64,000 nt of DNA, from the NCBI RefSeq assembly GCF_040675465.1, contig NZ_JBFAPA010000013.1:248001-312000 (forward strand), written 5' to 3'. The position numbers and the translations under genes are program-made. A model generated the notes under the pieces. That model was not told where the DNA came from, searched no databases, and saw only the letters and a program-made list of their open reading frames with translations. Each line of letters opens with the position of its first letter. The first letter of the stretch is position 1. This document shows, in pieces, positions 7,371-14,794 of the stretch. The stretch comes from Kibdelosporangium sp040675465. GTDB taxonomy: Bacteria > Actinomycetota > Actinomycetes > Mycobacteriales > Pseudonocardiaceae.

Positions 7371-8827
7371 GACTCTCCCCTTAGGACACGTTTCAGGACC
7401 TTGCCGGACGGATTGCGCGGCAGGCTCGCCACGAACTCCACCATCCGAGGTTCCTTGAAGTTTGCCACGCGGGTACGACAAAACCGGATGACGTCGTCTT
7501 CGGCCAGGTCAGAGCCCTCGCGGCGAACCACGAACGCCTTGCCGACCTCACCGAGCCGGGCGTCCGGCACGCCGACGACGGCCGCCTCCACGACACCGTC
7601 CAAACGCGCCAGTACCTGTTCGACCTCCGCCGGGTAGACGTTGAACCCGCCGCAGATGTACATGTCCTTCAAGCGATCCGTGATGGTGAGGTAGCCGCGC
7701 TCGTCCAACTGTCCGATGTCGCCGGTGTGCAGCCAGCCGTCGGCGTCGATCGCCGCGGCTGTGGCCTCCGGGTCGCCGAGGTAGCCGAGCATGACATTTC
7801 GGCCCCGTACAAGGATTTCCCCGTTGCCGGCGATCCGGACCGTGCACCCAGCCGCGGCGGTCCCGGCGGTCGTCGCTACAGTGGTCGCATCGTCGGTCGG
7901 ATGGCACAACGTCACCACGACCGCCTCAGTCAGACCGTATCCGGTCAGCACGGTGTCGAACAGTTCCCGTTGCATCCGTTCAACAAGCGCCACGGGAACG
8001 ACGGCGGCACCGGTGACCGCCAGCCTCAGCCTGGACAGCCCCGCGGCCGCTGGACTGTCCAGGATGGACTGGAAAATGGTCGGTGCCCCAGGAAGGACGG
8101 TGATCTTCTCGCTCTGCAACAACTCAATAGTGGTAGCCACGTCGAACACGGCCTGCGGGACCATGGTCGCGCCGGTGAGCAGGCAGGCCAGGATCCCTGC
8201 CTTGTAACCGAAGCTGTGGAAGAACGGGTTGACGGCGAGGTAACGGTCGGCCGCGCTGAGCCCGGTGCGGGCGGCCCATGCCTCGGCCACCCCCAGCGAC
8301 TGCCGGTGGGCGCTCATCGCGCCTTTGCTGCGTCCGGTGGTGCCGGAGGTGTACAGGATGTCGGCCACATCGTCCGGTTCCGCCGGTGACTCGAAGGACG
8401 CCTCGGGCCACTCGGTGTCCACCGGTACGACGTGAACCCGGGACGCCAGCAGGGAATCGGCCTCGAGCAGGGCCGCCCGCCGGTCCACGCCGAGGAACTC
8501 GCCCGCGACGAACAGTGCGCGCGCCCCGCTGCGGTTGATCACGTCGAGGGCCTCGGCCGCGGTGAACCGGGTGTTGATCGGCACCAGGGTGGCGCCCGCG
8601 TACAGCACGCCGAGCGCGGATGTCACCCAATGATGTGAGTTCGGTGCGTAGATCGCGACGCGGTCACCGCGGGTGACGCCCATCGCGGACAAGCCGTACG
8701 CCACTGCCGTGACGCGGTCGTGCAATGCCTGGAAGCCCAGCCTGACCTCACCGTCGATCACCGCTTCGGCGTCCCCGTGGACGCGGGCGGCCTCGATGAG
8801 CGCGGCTGGGACGGTTTCTCGGCGCAC
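7367..8827 (-). CDS. fadD3: HIP-CoA ligase FadD3 (steroid ring C/D acyl-CoA synthetase)
   Basis: ANL-family adenylating enzyme of 486 residues. It has the P-loop ILYTSGTTGRSKGAM, the acyl-pocket motif YGLTEA, and the hinge and C-terminal DRLKDMYICGGFNVYPAEVE. The catalytic Lys lies in the NPSGKVLKR tail. FadD3 links CoA to HIP, the propionate-bearing ring C/D remnant left after rings A and B are removed, which opens the ring C/D pathway. The start is taken as GTG 8827, with GGAGG five bases upstream; a TTG at 8845 would overlap that site and the operator. It diverges from fadE30 around a perfect KstR2 box and heads the operon fadD3-echA-fadE31-fadE32/33. Assignment rests on synteny with Mtb Rv3561. 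Confidence 0.88.
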   Translation of the reverse strand: MRRETVPAALIEAARVHGDAEAVIDGEVRLGFQALHDRVTAVAYGLSAMGVTRGDRVAIYAPNSHHWVTSALGVLYAGATLVPINTRFTAAEALDVINRSGARALFVAGEFLGVDRRAALLEADSLLASRVHVVPVDTEWPEASFESPAEPDDVADILYTSGTTGRSKGAMSAHRQSLGVAEAWAARTGLSAADRYLAVNPFFHSFGYKAGILACLLTGATMVPQAVFDVATTIELLQSEKITVLPGAPTIFQSILDSPAAAGLSRLRLAVTGAAVVPVALVERMQRELFDTVLTGYGLTEAVVVTLCHPTDDATTVATTAGTAAAGCTVRIAGNGEILVRGRNVMLGYLGDPEATAAAIDADGWLHTGDIGQLDERGYLTITDRLKDMYICGGFNVYPAEVEQVLARLDGVVEAAVVGVPDARLGEVGKAFVVRREGSDLAEDDVIRFCRTRVANFKEPRMVEFVASLPRNPSGKVLKRVLRGES

Positions 8828-8840
8828 ACTCACCTCCTCA

Positions 8841-8854
8841 AGCAAGTGCTTGGT
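8841..8854. promoter_or_regulatory. KstR2 operator between fadD3 and fadE30
   Basis: AGCAAGTGCTTGGT matches AnCAAGnnCTTGnT at every fixed position. It lies 13 bp from the fadD3 start and 12 bp from the fadE30 start. A single repressor dimer could therefore silence both divergent operons until HIP-CoA is present, as known for KstR2 in mycobacteria and rhodococci. Confidence 0.88.
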
Positions 8855-8866
8855 AGGCTAGCCGAT

Positions 8867-10009
8867 GTGAGCTTCCGTCAACAGCTTCGGAGCTGGCTCG
8901 AGGACAACCTCCGGGGCGAGTTCGCACAGCTGCGCGGGGCAGGCGGCCCCGGACGGGAGCATGAGCACTTCGAGCTGCGCCTGGAGTGGGACCGCAGGCT
9001 GGCCAAGGCGGGCTGGACCTGCCTGGGCTGGCCGGCCGAGCACGGCGGACGGCAGGCGAGCGTCGAGGAGCAGGTGATCTTCCACGAGGAGTACGCGGCC
9101 GCGCGTGCCCCCGCGCGAGTGAGCCACATCGGCGAGGAGCTGCTGGGCCCCACGCTGATCGCGTTCGGCACCAAGGACCAGCAGGCGCGGTTCCTGCCCA
9201 GGATCGCCGCGGTCGAGGAGCTCTGGTGCCAGGGCTACTCCGAGCCCGGCGCGGGTTCGGACCTGGCGGCGGTGTCCACCACGGCCACAATGGACGGTGA
9301 CGAGTGGGTGGTCACCGGGCAGAAGGTGTGGACGTCGCTGGCGCACGTGGCCGACTGGTGCTTCGTGCTGGCCCGCACGGTGCCCGGCTCGCGGCGGCAG
9401 CAGGGCCTGTCGTACCTGCTCGTCCCGATGGACCAGCCGGGCGTCACGGTCCGGCCGATCCGCCAGCTGACCGGCACGAGCGAGTTCAACGAGGTCTTCT
9501 TCGACCGGGCGCGCACGGCCGCGGACATGGTCGTCGGCCAGGACGGGTGGCGGGTGGCCATGGGCACGCTCGCGTTCGAGCGCGGGGTGGCCACGTTCGG
9601 CCAGCAGGTCGGCTTCCGGCGTGAGCTGGACGCCCTGGCCGGCCTGGCGCAGCGCACCGGCGCGATCGACGACCCGGTCATCGCCGACCGGCTGACCCGC
9701 GCCCGGATCGGCCTGGACGTGATGCGCGCGCACGCGATCCGGACGCTCTCGCGTGAGGATCCCGGCTACGAGGCGTCGGTGTCCAAGCTGGTCTGGGCGC
9801 GGTGGCACCGCGATCTCGGCGAGCTGGCCATGGACATCGCCGGCCCGGCGGGCATGTTCGACGACCCTGGCGACCACGGCGACCTGGACGAGTGGCAGCG
9901 GCTGTTCCTGTTCAGCCGCGCGGACACCATCTACGGCGGGTCGGACGAGATCCAGCGCAACATCATCGCCGAGCGCGTGCTCGGCCTGCCCAAGGAGCCG
10001 CGCCCGTGA
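8867..10009 (+). CDS. fadE30: Acyl-CoA dehydrogenase FadE30
   Basis: A 380-residue acyl-CoA dehydrogenase with the flavin-contact segment CQGYSEPGAGSDLAAVS, QKVWTSLAHVADWCF in the beta domain, and SDEIQRNIIAERVLGLP at the C-terminus. In Mtb and Rhodococcus FadE30 introduces a double bond in the propionyl side chain of the CoA-activated ring C/D unit made by FadD3. The start is GTG 8867, 12 bp past the KstR2 box, with no convincing ribosome site, so the mRNA may be leaderless. It is the first gene of fadE30-ipdF-kstR2-fadA6, and its stop overlaps the next start (GTGA). Order and orientation match Mtb Rv3560c-Rv3556c. Confidence 0.88.
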   Translation: MSFRQQLRSWLEDNLRGEFAQLRGAGGPGREHEHFELRLEWDRRLAKAGWTCLGWPAEHGGRQASVEEQVIFHEEYAAARAPARVSHIGEELLGPTLIAFGTKDQQARFLPRIAAVEELWCQGYSEPGAGSDLAAVSTTATMDGDEWVVTGQKVWTSLAHVADWCFVLARTVPGSRRQQGLSYLLVPMDQPGVTVRPIRQLTGTSEFNEVFFDRARTAADMVVGQDGWRVAMGTLAFERGVATFGQQVGFRRELDALAGLAQRTGAIDDPVIADRLTRARIGLDVMRAHAIRTLSREDPGYEASVSKLVWARWHRDLGELAMDIAGPAGMFDDPGDHGDLDEWQRLFLFSRADTIYGGSDEIQRNIIAERVLGLPKEPRP

Positions 10010-10782
10010 TCCCTGCCTGCCCAGAGGGCCGCGACCTGCTGGCCGGGAAAGTCGTCGTGGTGACCGCGGCCGCGGGCACCGGGATCGGGTCCGCCGCGGC
10101 CCGGAGGTGCTTGGCGGAAGGCGCCAGCGTGGTCATCAGCGACCAGCACGAACGCCGGCTCGGGGAGACCCTGGACGCGCTCAAGGCCGACCACGACGGC
10201 CGGGTCGCGGCGCTGCCGTGCGACGTCACCCGCCAGGACCAGGTCGACGCGCTGATCGACAGTGCCGCGACCACGTTCGGCCGGATCGACGTGATGATCA
10301 ACAACGCCGGTCTTGGCGGGACGAAGTCGATCCTGGACATGACCGACGACGAGTGGGCCAAGGTGCTGGACGTGACGCTCAACGGCACGTTCCGCTGCAC
10401 CCGCGCCGCCTTGCGGAAAATGGTGGACCAGGGTGGCGGGGGCGCGATCGTCAACAACGCCTCGGTCATCGGCTGGCGCGCGCAGCGGGGGCAGGCGCAC
10501 TACGCGGCGGCCAAGGCTGGTGTGATGGCGCTGACCAGGTGCGCGGCGCTGGACGCGGCCGAGCACGGGATCAGGGTGAACGCGGTGGCGCCGAGCCTGG
10601 CCGCGCACCCGTTCCTGGCCAAGGTGACCAGCGAGGAGCTGCTCACCGAGCTGGCCGGGCGGGAGGCGTTCGGGCGGGCCGCGCAACCGTGGGAGGTCGC
10701 GAATGTGATGGTGTTCCTCGCCAGCGACTATGCCTCGTACCTGACCGGCGAGGTCGTGTCGGTGTCGAGCCAGCACCCATGA
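10006..10782 (+). CDS. ipdF: Short-chain dehydrogenase IpdF-like (ring C/D beta-oxidation)
   Basis: A 258-residue classical SDR. The cofactor loop reads TAAAGTGIGSAAA (TGxxxGxG type), followed by NNAGLGG, the catalytic Ser in NNASVIG, and the active-site pair in HYAAAKAG (YxxxK). It starts with GTG inside the fadE30 stop and is followed by kstR2 after 14 bp. Its position matches Mtb Rv3559c (IpdF), a hydroxyacyl-CoA dehydrogenase in the breakdown of the ring C/D propionate chain. Cofactor preference cannot be read with certainty, although SDQHER after the second beta strand suits NAD better than NADP. Confidence 0.83.
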   Translation: MIPACPEGRDLLAGKVVVVTAAAGTGIGSAAARRCLAEGASVVISDQHERRLGETLDALKADHDGRVAALPCDVTRQDQVDALIDSAATTFGRIDVMINNAGLGGTKSILDMTDDEWAKVLDVTLNGTFRCTRAALRKMVDQGGGGAIVNNASVIGWRAQRGQAHYAAAKAGVMALTRCAALDAAEHGIRVNAVAPSLAAHPFLAKVTSEELLTELAGREAFGRAAQPWEVANVMVFLASDYASYLTGEVVSVSSQHP

Positions 10783-10796
10783 GAGGGAGACGAAGC

Positions 10797-11411
10797 GTGA
10801 AGAACGAGGCGGGCGGGTCGGAGCGGCGCGCGGAGCTGCTCCGGCTGGCCGCGGAGATGTTCGCGGAGCGAGGGTTCCGCGCGACCACGGTCCGCGACAT
10901 CGCCGACGCCGCGGGCATCCTGTCCGGCAGCCTGTACCACCATTTCGACTCCAAGGAGTCCATGGTGGACGAGATCCTCACCGGGTTCCTCGACGAGCTG
11001 TTCGGCCGCTACCGCGAGATCGTCGAGTCCGGCCTGCCGCCCAAGGCGGCGCTGGAGGCGGTGGTGACCGCGTCGCTGGAGAGCATCGACCGGCACCACG
11101 CCGAGGTCGCCATCTACCAGAACGACGCCAAGTACCTGGCCCAGTTCGACCGGTTCGGCTACATCGCCGAGCGGGGCGTCGAGTTCCGCAAGATCTGGGT
11201 CGGTGTGCTCGAAGAGGGCGTGCGGGCCGGGGCGTTCCGCCCGGACCTGGACGTCGAGCTGGTCTACCGGTTCATCCGCGACACCGTCTGGGTGGCCGTG
11301 CACTGGTACCGGCCCGGTGGCTCGCTGTCCGCGCACGACGTGGCCGAGCAGTACCTGGGCATCCTGTTGGACGGCATCTCCACCCGCCGCCGTCCGGTCC
11401 GCCGTCCCTGA
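10797..11411 (+). CDS. kstR2: TetR-family repressor KstR2
   Basis: A 204-residue TetR regulator. The N-terminal helix-turn-helix (about residues 12-57) contains AEMFAERGFRATTVRDIADA and the recognition helix GILSGSLYHHFDSKESM. The remainder is an all-helical ligand domain with IYQNDAKYLAQFDRFGY, a region shared with KstR2 proteins. KstR2 represses the ring C/D regulon and is released by HIP-CoA, the FadD3 product. Here the gene lies inside its own regulon, after fadE30 and ipdF and before fadA6, so it should be self-controlled through the box at 8841. GTG 10797 is chosen for the upstream GAGGGAGA site. Confidence 0.92.
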   Translation: MKNEAGGSERRAELLRLAAEMFAERGFRATTVRDIADAAGILSGSLYHHFDSKESMVDEILTGFLDELFGRYREIVESGLPPKAALEAVVTASLESIDRHHAEVAIYQNDAKYLAQFDRFGYIAERGVEFRKIWVGVLEEGVRAGAFRPDLDVELVYRFIRDTVWVAVHWYRPGGSLSAHDVAEQYLGILLDGISTRRRPVRRP

Positions 11412-11426
11412 ACAAGGAGTCCTGTC

Positions 11427-12581
11427 GTGCCTGAGGCGTACATCATCGACGCTGTGCGCACCCCCGTCGGCCGGCGCGGGGGCGCCCTGGCCGGTGCGCA
11501 CCCCGCGGACCTGGCCGCGCACGTCTTCAAGGCGTTGTTCGACCGGACCGCCGTCGACCCGATCGAGGTGGACGACGTCATCCTCGGCTGTGTGGACACG
11601 ATCGGGCCGCAGGCCGGGGACATCGCCCGCACGGCGTGGCTGGCCGCGGGCTTCCCCGAGGAGGTCCCCGGGGTGACCGTGGACCGCCAGTGCGGTTCGA
11701 GCCAGCAGGCCGTGCACTTCGCCGCGCAGGCGGTGATGAGCGGGACGGCCGACCTGATCGTCGCGGGCGGCGTGCAGAACATGAGCCAGATCCCGATCTC
11801 CGCCGCCATGCTCGCCGGTGAGCAGTACGGGTTCCCGACGCCCATGCACGGTTCGCGCGGCTGGGATCACCGGTATGGCACCGAGGAGATCTCCCAGTTC
11901 CGGGCCGCGGACCTGATCGCCGTGCGCTGGGAACTGTCCCGCGAGGAGCTCGAGGAGTTCGCGCTTTCCAGTCACACCAAGGCGATCGCCGCGATCGACG
12001 AGGGCCGGTTCGACCGCGAGATCGTCCCGTTCGACGGCGTGCAGCGGGACGAGGGGCCGCGCCGGGACACCGATCTGGCCAAGATGGCCAAGCTCAAGCC
12101 GTTGCGGCCGGACGGGACCACCACGGCCGCGCTGGCCAGCCAGATCTCCGACGGCGCCAGTGCCGTGCTCGTCGCGTCGGAGCGGATGGTGTTGCGGCAC
12201 AAGCTCACTCCGCGTGCACGGATTCGTCACCTGTCCGCGCGTGGTGCCGACCCGGTGTACATGCTGACCGCGCCGATCCGGGCCACCCGGCACGCGCTGG
12301 ACCGCGCCGGGATGTCCATTTCGGACATCGACCTGGTCGAGATCAACGAGGCGTTCGCCAGCGTTGTGCTGGCCTGGGCCAAGGAGCTGAAAGTCGATCT
12401 CGACCGGGTGAACGTCAACGGCGGCGCGATCGCCCTTGGTCACCCGATCGGCGCCACCGGCACACGTTTGTTCACAACGCTTCTGCACGAGCTGGAACGC
12501 ACGGGTGCCCGTTATGGACTGCAGACCATGTGCGAGGGCGGCGGTCAGGCCAACGTGACCATCATCGAGCGCCTCGGCTAA
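11427..12581 (+). CDS. fadA6: Acetyl-CoA acyltransferase (thiolase) FadA6
   Basis: A 384-residue degradative thiolase with the nucleophilic Cys in VDRQCGSSQQA, the histidine motif INEAFASVV and the C-terminal active-site segment NGGAIALGHPIGATG. The usual second active-site Cys lies in LQTMCEGGGQA. FadA6 is the thiolase of the KstR2 regulon and cleaves ring C-derived acyl-CoA after opening by IpdAB. It lies 15 bp after kstR2, as in Mtb Rv3556c. Its last 4 bp overlap the convergent questin-oxidase-like gene, and the steroid genes break off here until ipdC at 30.1 kb. Confidence 0.88.
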   Translation: MPEAYIIDAVRTPVGRRGGALAGAHPADLAAHVFKALFDRTAVDPIEVDDVILGCVDTIGPQAGDIARTAWLAAGFPEEVPGVTVDRQCGSSQQAVHFAAQAVMSGTADLIVAGGVQNMSQIPISAAMLAGEQYGFPTPMHGSRGWDHRYGTEEISQFRAADLIAVRWELSREELEEFALSSHTKAIAAIDEGRFDREIVPFDGVQRDEGPRRDTDLAKMAKLKPLRPDGTTTAALASQISDGASAVLVASERMVLRHKLTPRARIRHLSARGADPVYMLTAPIRATRHALDRAGMSISDIDLVEINEAFASVVLAWAKELKVDLDRVNVNGGAIALGHPIGATGTRLFTTLLHELERTGARYGLQTMCEGGGQANVTIIERLG

Positions 12582-13624
12582 CCGATCAGCCGGGCGGCCT
12601 GCCCGGCCGCGGCGAGCGTGTCCGGGTCCCCGGTCCGGTCGAACGCTTCGACCGCGGTGTCGGCGAACTTGATGACGTGCTCGTCCCCGTGGTGTGCGGC
12701 GCGGTCGAGGGTCTCCGCCGCGGATGTGGCCTGCGGCAACGTATCCCTGGGCGCGGCCGCCGCGGGGCCGTAGGTCGCGGTGATGGCCGCGCTCGCCGCC
12801 CAGGCCGCGGTGAAACTCGGCAGCCACTGGTCCTCGGCGAGCACCGGCAGGATGTGCAGGACCGCGTTGGGCGCGGTCGCGCAGTGCACGAGCAGCACCG
12901 GACTGCCGTAAGCGTGCGTCAGGTAGCGCACCACACTCGCGTGAACCAGATCCGCGAGCTTGGCCGGGACATCCGCAGCGCTCGCGGGCGGGGTCAACGC
13001 GGCGAGAGCGCCCGGCCAGCCATCCAGGTCGGCGAGCCGGTCAAGGCGGTGCGCGATGAAGCCGCTCTGGTCAGCCAACCGGGGGACAGCGGCCAGCGCA
13101 GCCGCGGCGGCTGATGTGCCCGCGGGGGCGGTTACGCCCGGGAGAGGACGAGATCGAGCCGCCCAGAAAGCCAGGCCGTAGCCCATTTCCTTGGCGGCCA
13201 CGGCGTCGTCGGGCTCGACCCGCAACGCCCGTACGGCGTGACCGACGCGGATGACTCCGTGGGTGGAACCGGCGGCGATCCCCGCCAGCAGGCGAGGCCA
13301 CCACTCGTTCAACACGGTCTGCCACGGGGCGGCGGCGATTTCGCGGGTGAAGAACGTTGTCCAGTCACCGATCCGGCGCGCACCTCCACCCAGCGCTTCC
13401 TGCCAGTTCTCGGCGGTGATCCGGTTGCTGGCGTCCGGCAACTCGGCCAGCCTGCCCGTGTATCCGTCCAGCCACTGGTGAACGTCGAGGTCCAGGCCTC
13501 GGCGGAGGATCACTTCGGCGGCCATCGGGCCGTGGTTGGTCAGGCCATGGTTGCCCTCCTCGTCGCCGCCGAACTCCGGCCCCATGCCGTGCAGCCGTTG
13601 GTAGGCCTCGTCGAGCACAGTCAT
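12578..13624 (-). CDS. Questin-oxidase-like protein (DUF4243 family)
   Basis: A 348-residue soluble protein. The N-terminus AYQRLHGMGPEFGG and TNHGPMAAEVILRRG, an internal STHGVIRVGHAVRAL, and the C-terminal HCATAPNAVLHILPVL match the questin oxidase-like family. In fungi these are Baeyer-Villiger-type monooxygenases that open anthraquinone rings. The three conserved His-containing motifs (NHGP, THG, HC) are all present. A bacterial substrate is not known. It is transcribed divergently from an ArsR-type regulator with a palindrome between them, so it may detoxify a compound that the regulator senses. The start ATG at 13624 fits the conserved N-terminus. It is unlikely to be part of the steroid pathway. 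Confidence 0.78.
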   Translation of the reverse strand: MTVLDEAYQRLHGMGPEFGGDEEGNHGLTNHGPMAAEVILRRGLDLDVHQWLDGYTGRLAELPDASNRITAENWQEALGGGARRIGDWTTFFTREIAAAPWQTVLNEWWPRLLAGIAAGSTHGVIRVGHAVRALRVEPDDAVAAKEMGYGLAFWAARSRPLPGVTAPAGTSAAAAALAAVPRLADQSGFIAHRLDRLADLDGWPGALAALTPPASAADVPAKLADLVHASVVRYLTHAYGSPVLLVHCATAPNAVLHILPVLAEDQWLPSFTAAWAASAAITATYGPAAAAPRDTLPQATSAAETLDRAAHHGDEHVIKFADTAVEAFDRTGDPDTLAAAGQAARLIG

Positions 13625-13684
13625 GTCGTACCCCCAGGTTCGATTGGCCGTGATCATGCGCGGCCGCACCGCATCCCGTCGACG

Positions 13685-13702
13685 ATTAGGCTCAGCCCTA
13701 AT
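13685..13702. promoter_or_regulatory. Inverted repeat overlapping an ArsR-type regulator start
   Basis: ATTAGG-N6-CCTAAT is a perfect 6-bp inverted repeat. It ends on the first two bases of the regulator's ATG (13701) and lies about 60 bp from the divergent gene start. This is a good place for an autoregulatory operator; binding is inferred. Confidence 0.5.
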
Positions 13703-14711
13703 GATCCGTCTCCGGTTCGGTGTCGACGACCTCGGTCAGGTCCGGTTCGCGTTCTCACCCGTGTGGGAGGCCGTGACGAGCATCCGCGCCTTGGCGGGTT
13801 CGAGCGGACTGCACGCGCCGTGGCGCGCGGGAGTCCGGACCGATGCGACGGATCTGGAGCTGCTGACCACGGTGATTCGCCCGACCGGGTATCTGCCGGA
13901 CTTCCTGCACCCGTTGCCGCAGCGGCAGGCGCCTGGGTTCGATGCCGGGCTGGCCATGGTCGCGGCCACCGATCCTGACCTGGCCGCCAGCGAACTCGAC
14001 CACCTCGCCCACCACCCGCGAGCCATGCAGGGGCCGGATCGCGACCGGCGGTACGCCACGCTCACCGGGTTCGTGAAGCGGCCGGAGGATGGCCTGGCGC
14101 AGATCATCGCCGCCCTCGACCGGCATTGGCGGGCATCGATCGCCCCGCACTGGCCACGGATGCGCGCGTTGCTGAGCGCGGATCTGGCCTACCGTCTCCG
14201 GGAACTTGGCGCTGGTGGCGTACGGCGGCTGCTGCGCACGCTGCATCCGTCGGTCACGTTCGACCACGACACCTTGAGCATCGTGAAGTACTACGAGGGC
14301 ACCGCGGACCTGCGCGGCCGCGGCCTGCTGCTGGTCCCGTGCGTGTTCGCCTGGCCGGACGTGCTCGTTCGCACCGCCGACCCGCAACCCGCCGTGACCT
14401 ACTGGCCGCGCGGGCTCGGCCGTCTCTGGGAGACGCAGACCAGCCCAGAGGGCACGCCGTTGGCCGATCTGCTCGGGGTCAGCCGGGCGGCGATCCTCGG
14501 CCAGCTCGATGTGCCGATGTCCACCACGCACCTGGCCGGCCAGCTCGACCTGGCCGCGCCCACGGTGAACGTGCACCTCAAGATCCTCGAGCGGGCCGGG
14601 GTGGTGGCCAGCTGGCGGGATGGCCGCACGGTGCTCTACCAGCGCACCCACCTGGGCGAACTCCTGCAGGTCGGCCGCGACAACTGGGCTGCTGCCGACG
14701 ACGGTGGGTAG
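13701..14711 (+). CDS. ArsR-type transcriptional regulator with N-terminal DUF5937
   Basis: A 336-residue two-part protein. Residues 1 to about 240 form the DUF5937-like region, with FGVDDLGQVRFAFSPVWEA at the start. The last 80 residues form a winged helix-turn-helix of ArsR type: VPMSTTHLAGQLDLAAPTVN, then LKILERAGVVASWRDGRTVLY as recognition helix and wing. No metal-binding Cys pair is visible, so it is probably not a metal sensor. It is divergent from the questin-oxidase-like gene, and its start codon lies inside an inverted repeat. It probably represses both genes and responds to a small molecule through the large N-terminal part. Confidence 0.82.
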   Translation: MIRLRFGVDDLGQVRFAFSPVWEAVTSIRALAGSSGLHAPWRAGVRTDATDLELLTTVIRPTGYLPDFLHPLPQRQAPGFDAGLAMVAATDPDLAASELDHLAHHPRAMQGPDRDRRYATLTGFVKRPEDGLAQIIAALDRHWRASIAPHWPRMRALLSADLAYRLRELGAGGVRRLLRTLHPSVTFDHDTLSIVKYYEGTADLRGRGLLLVPCVFAWPDVLVRTADPQPAVTYWPRGLGRLWETQTSPEGTPLADLLGVSRAAILGQLDVPMSTTHLAGQLDLAAPTVNVHLKILERAGVVASWRDGRTVLYQRTHLGELLQVGRDNWAAADDGG

Positions 14712-14794
14712 TGCCTACTTTCGGAGTTATCCACGGACTCGACAGCTGGTTTAAGTTCGGCCAGTTAGTCGTCGAAAGAAGAGGGGTGCGGCAG

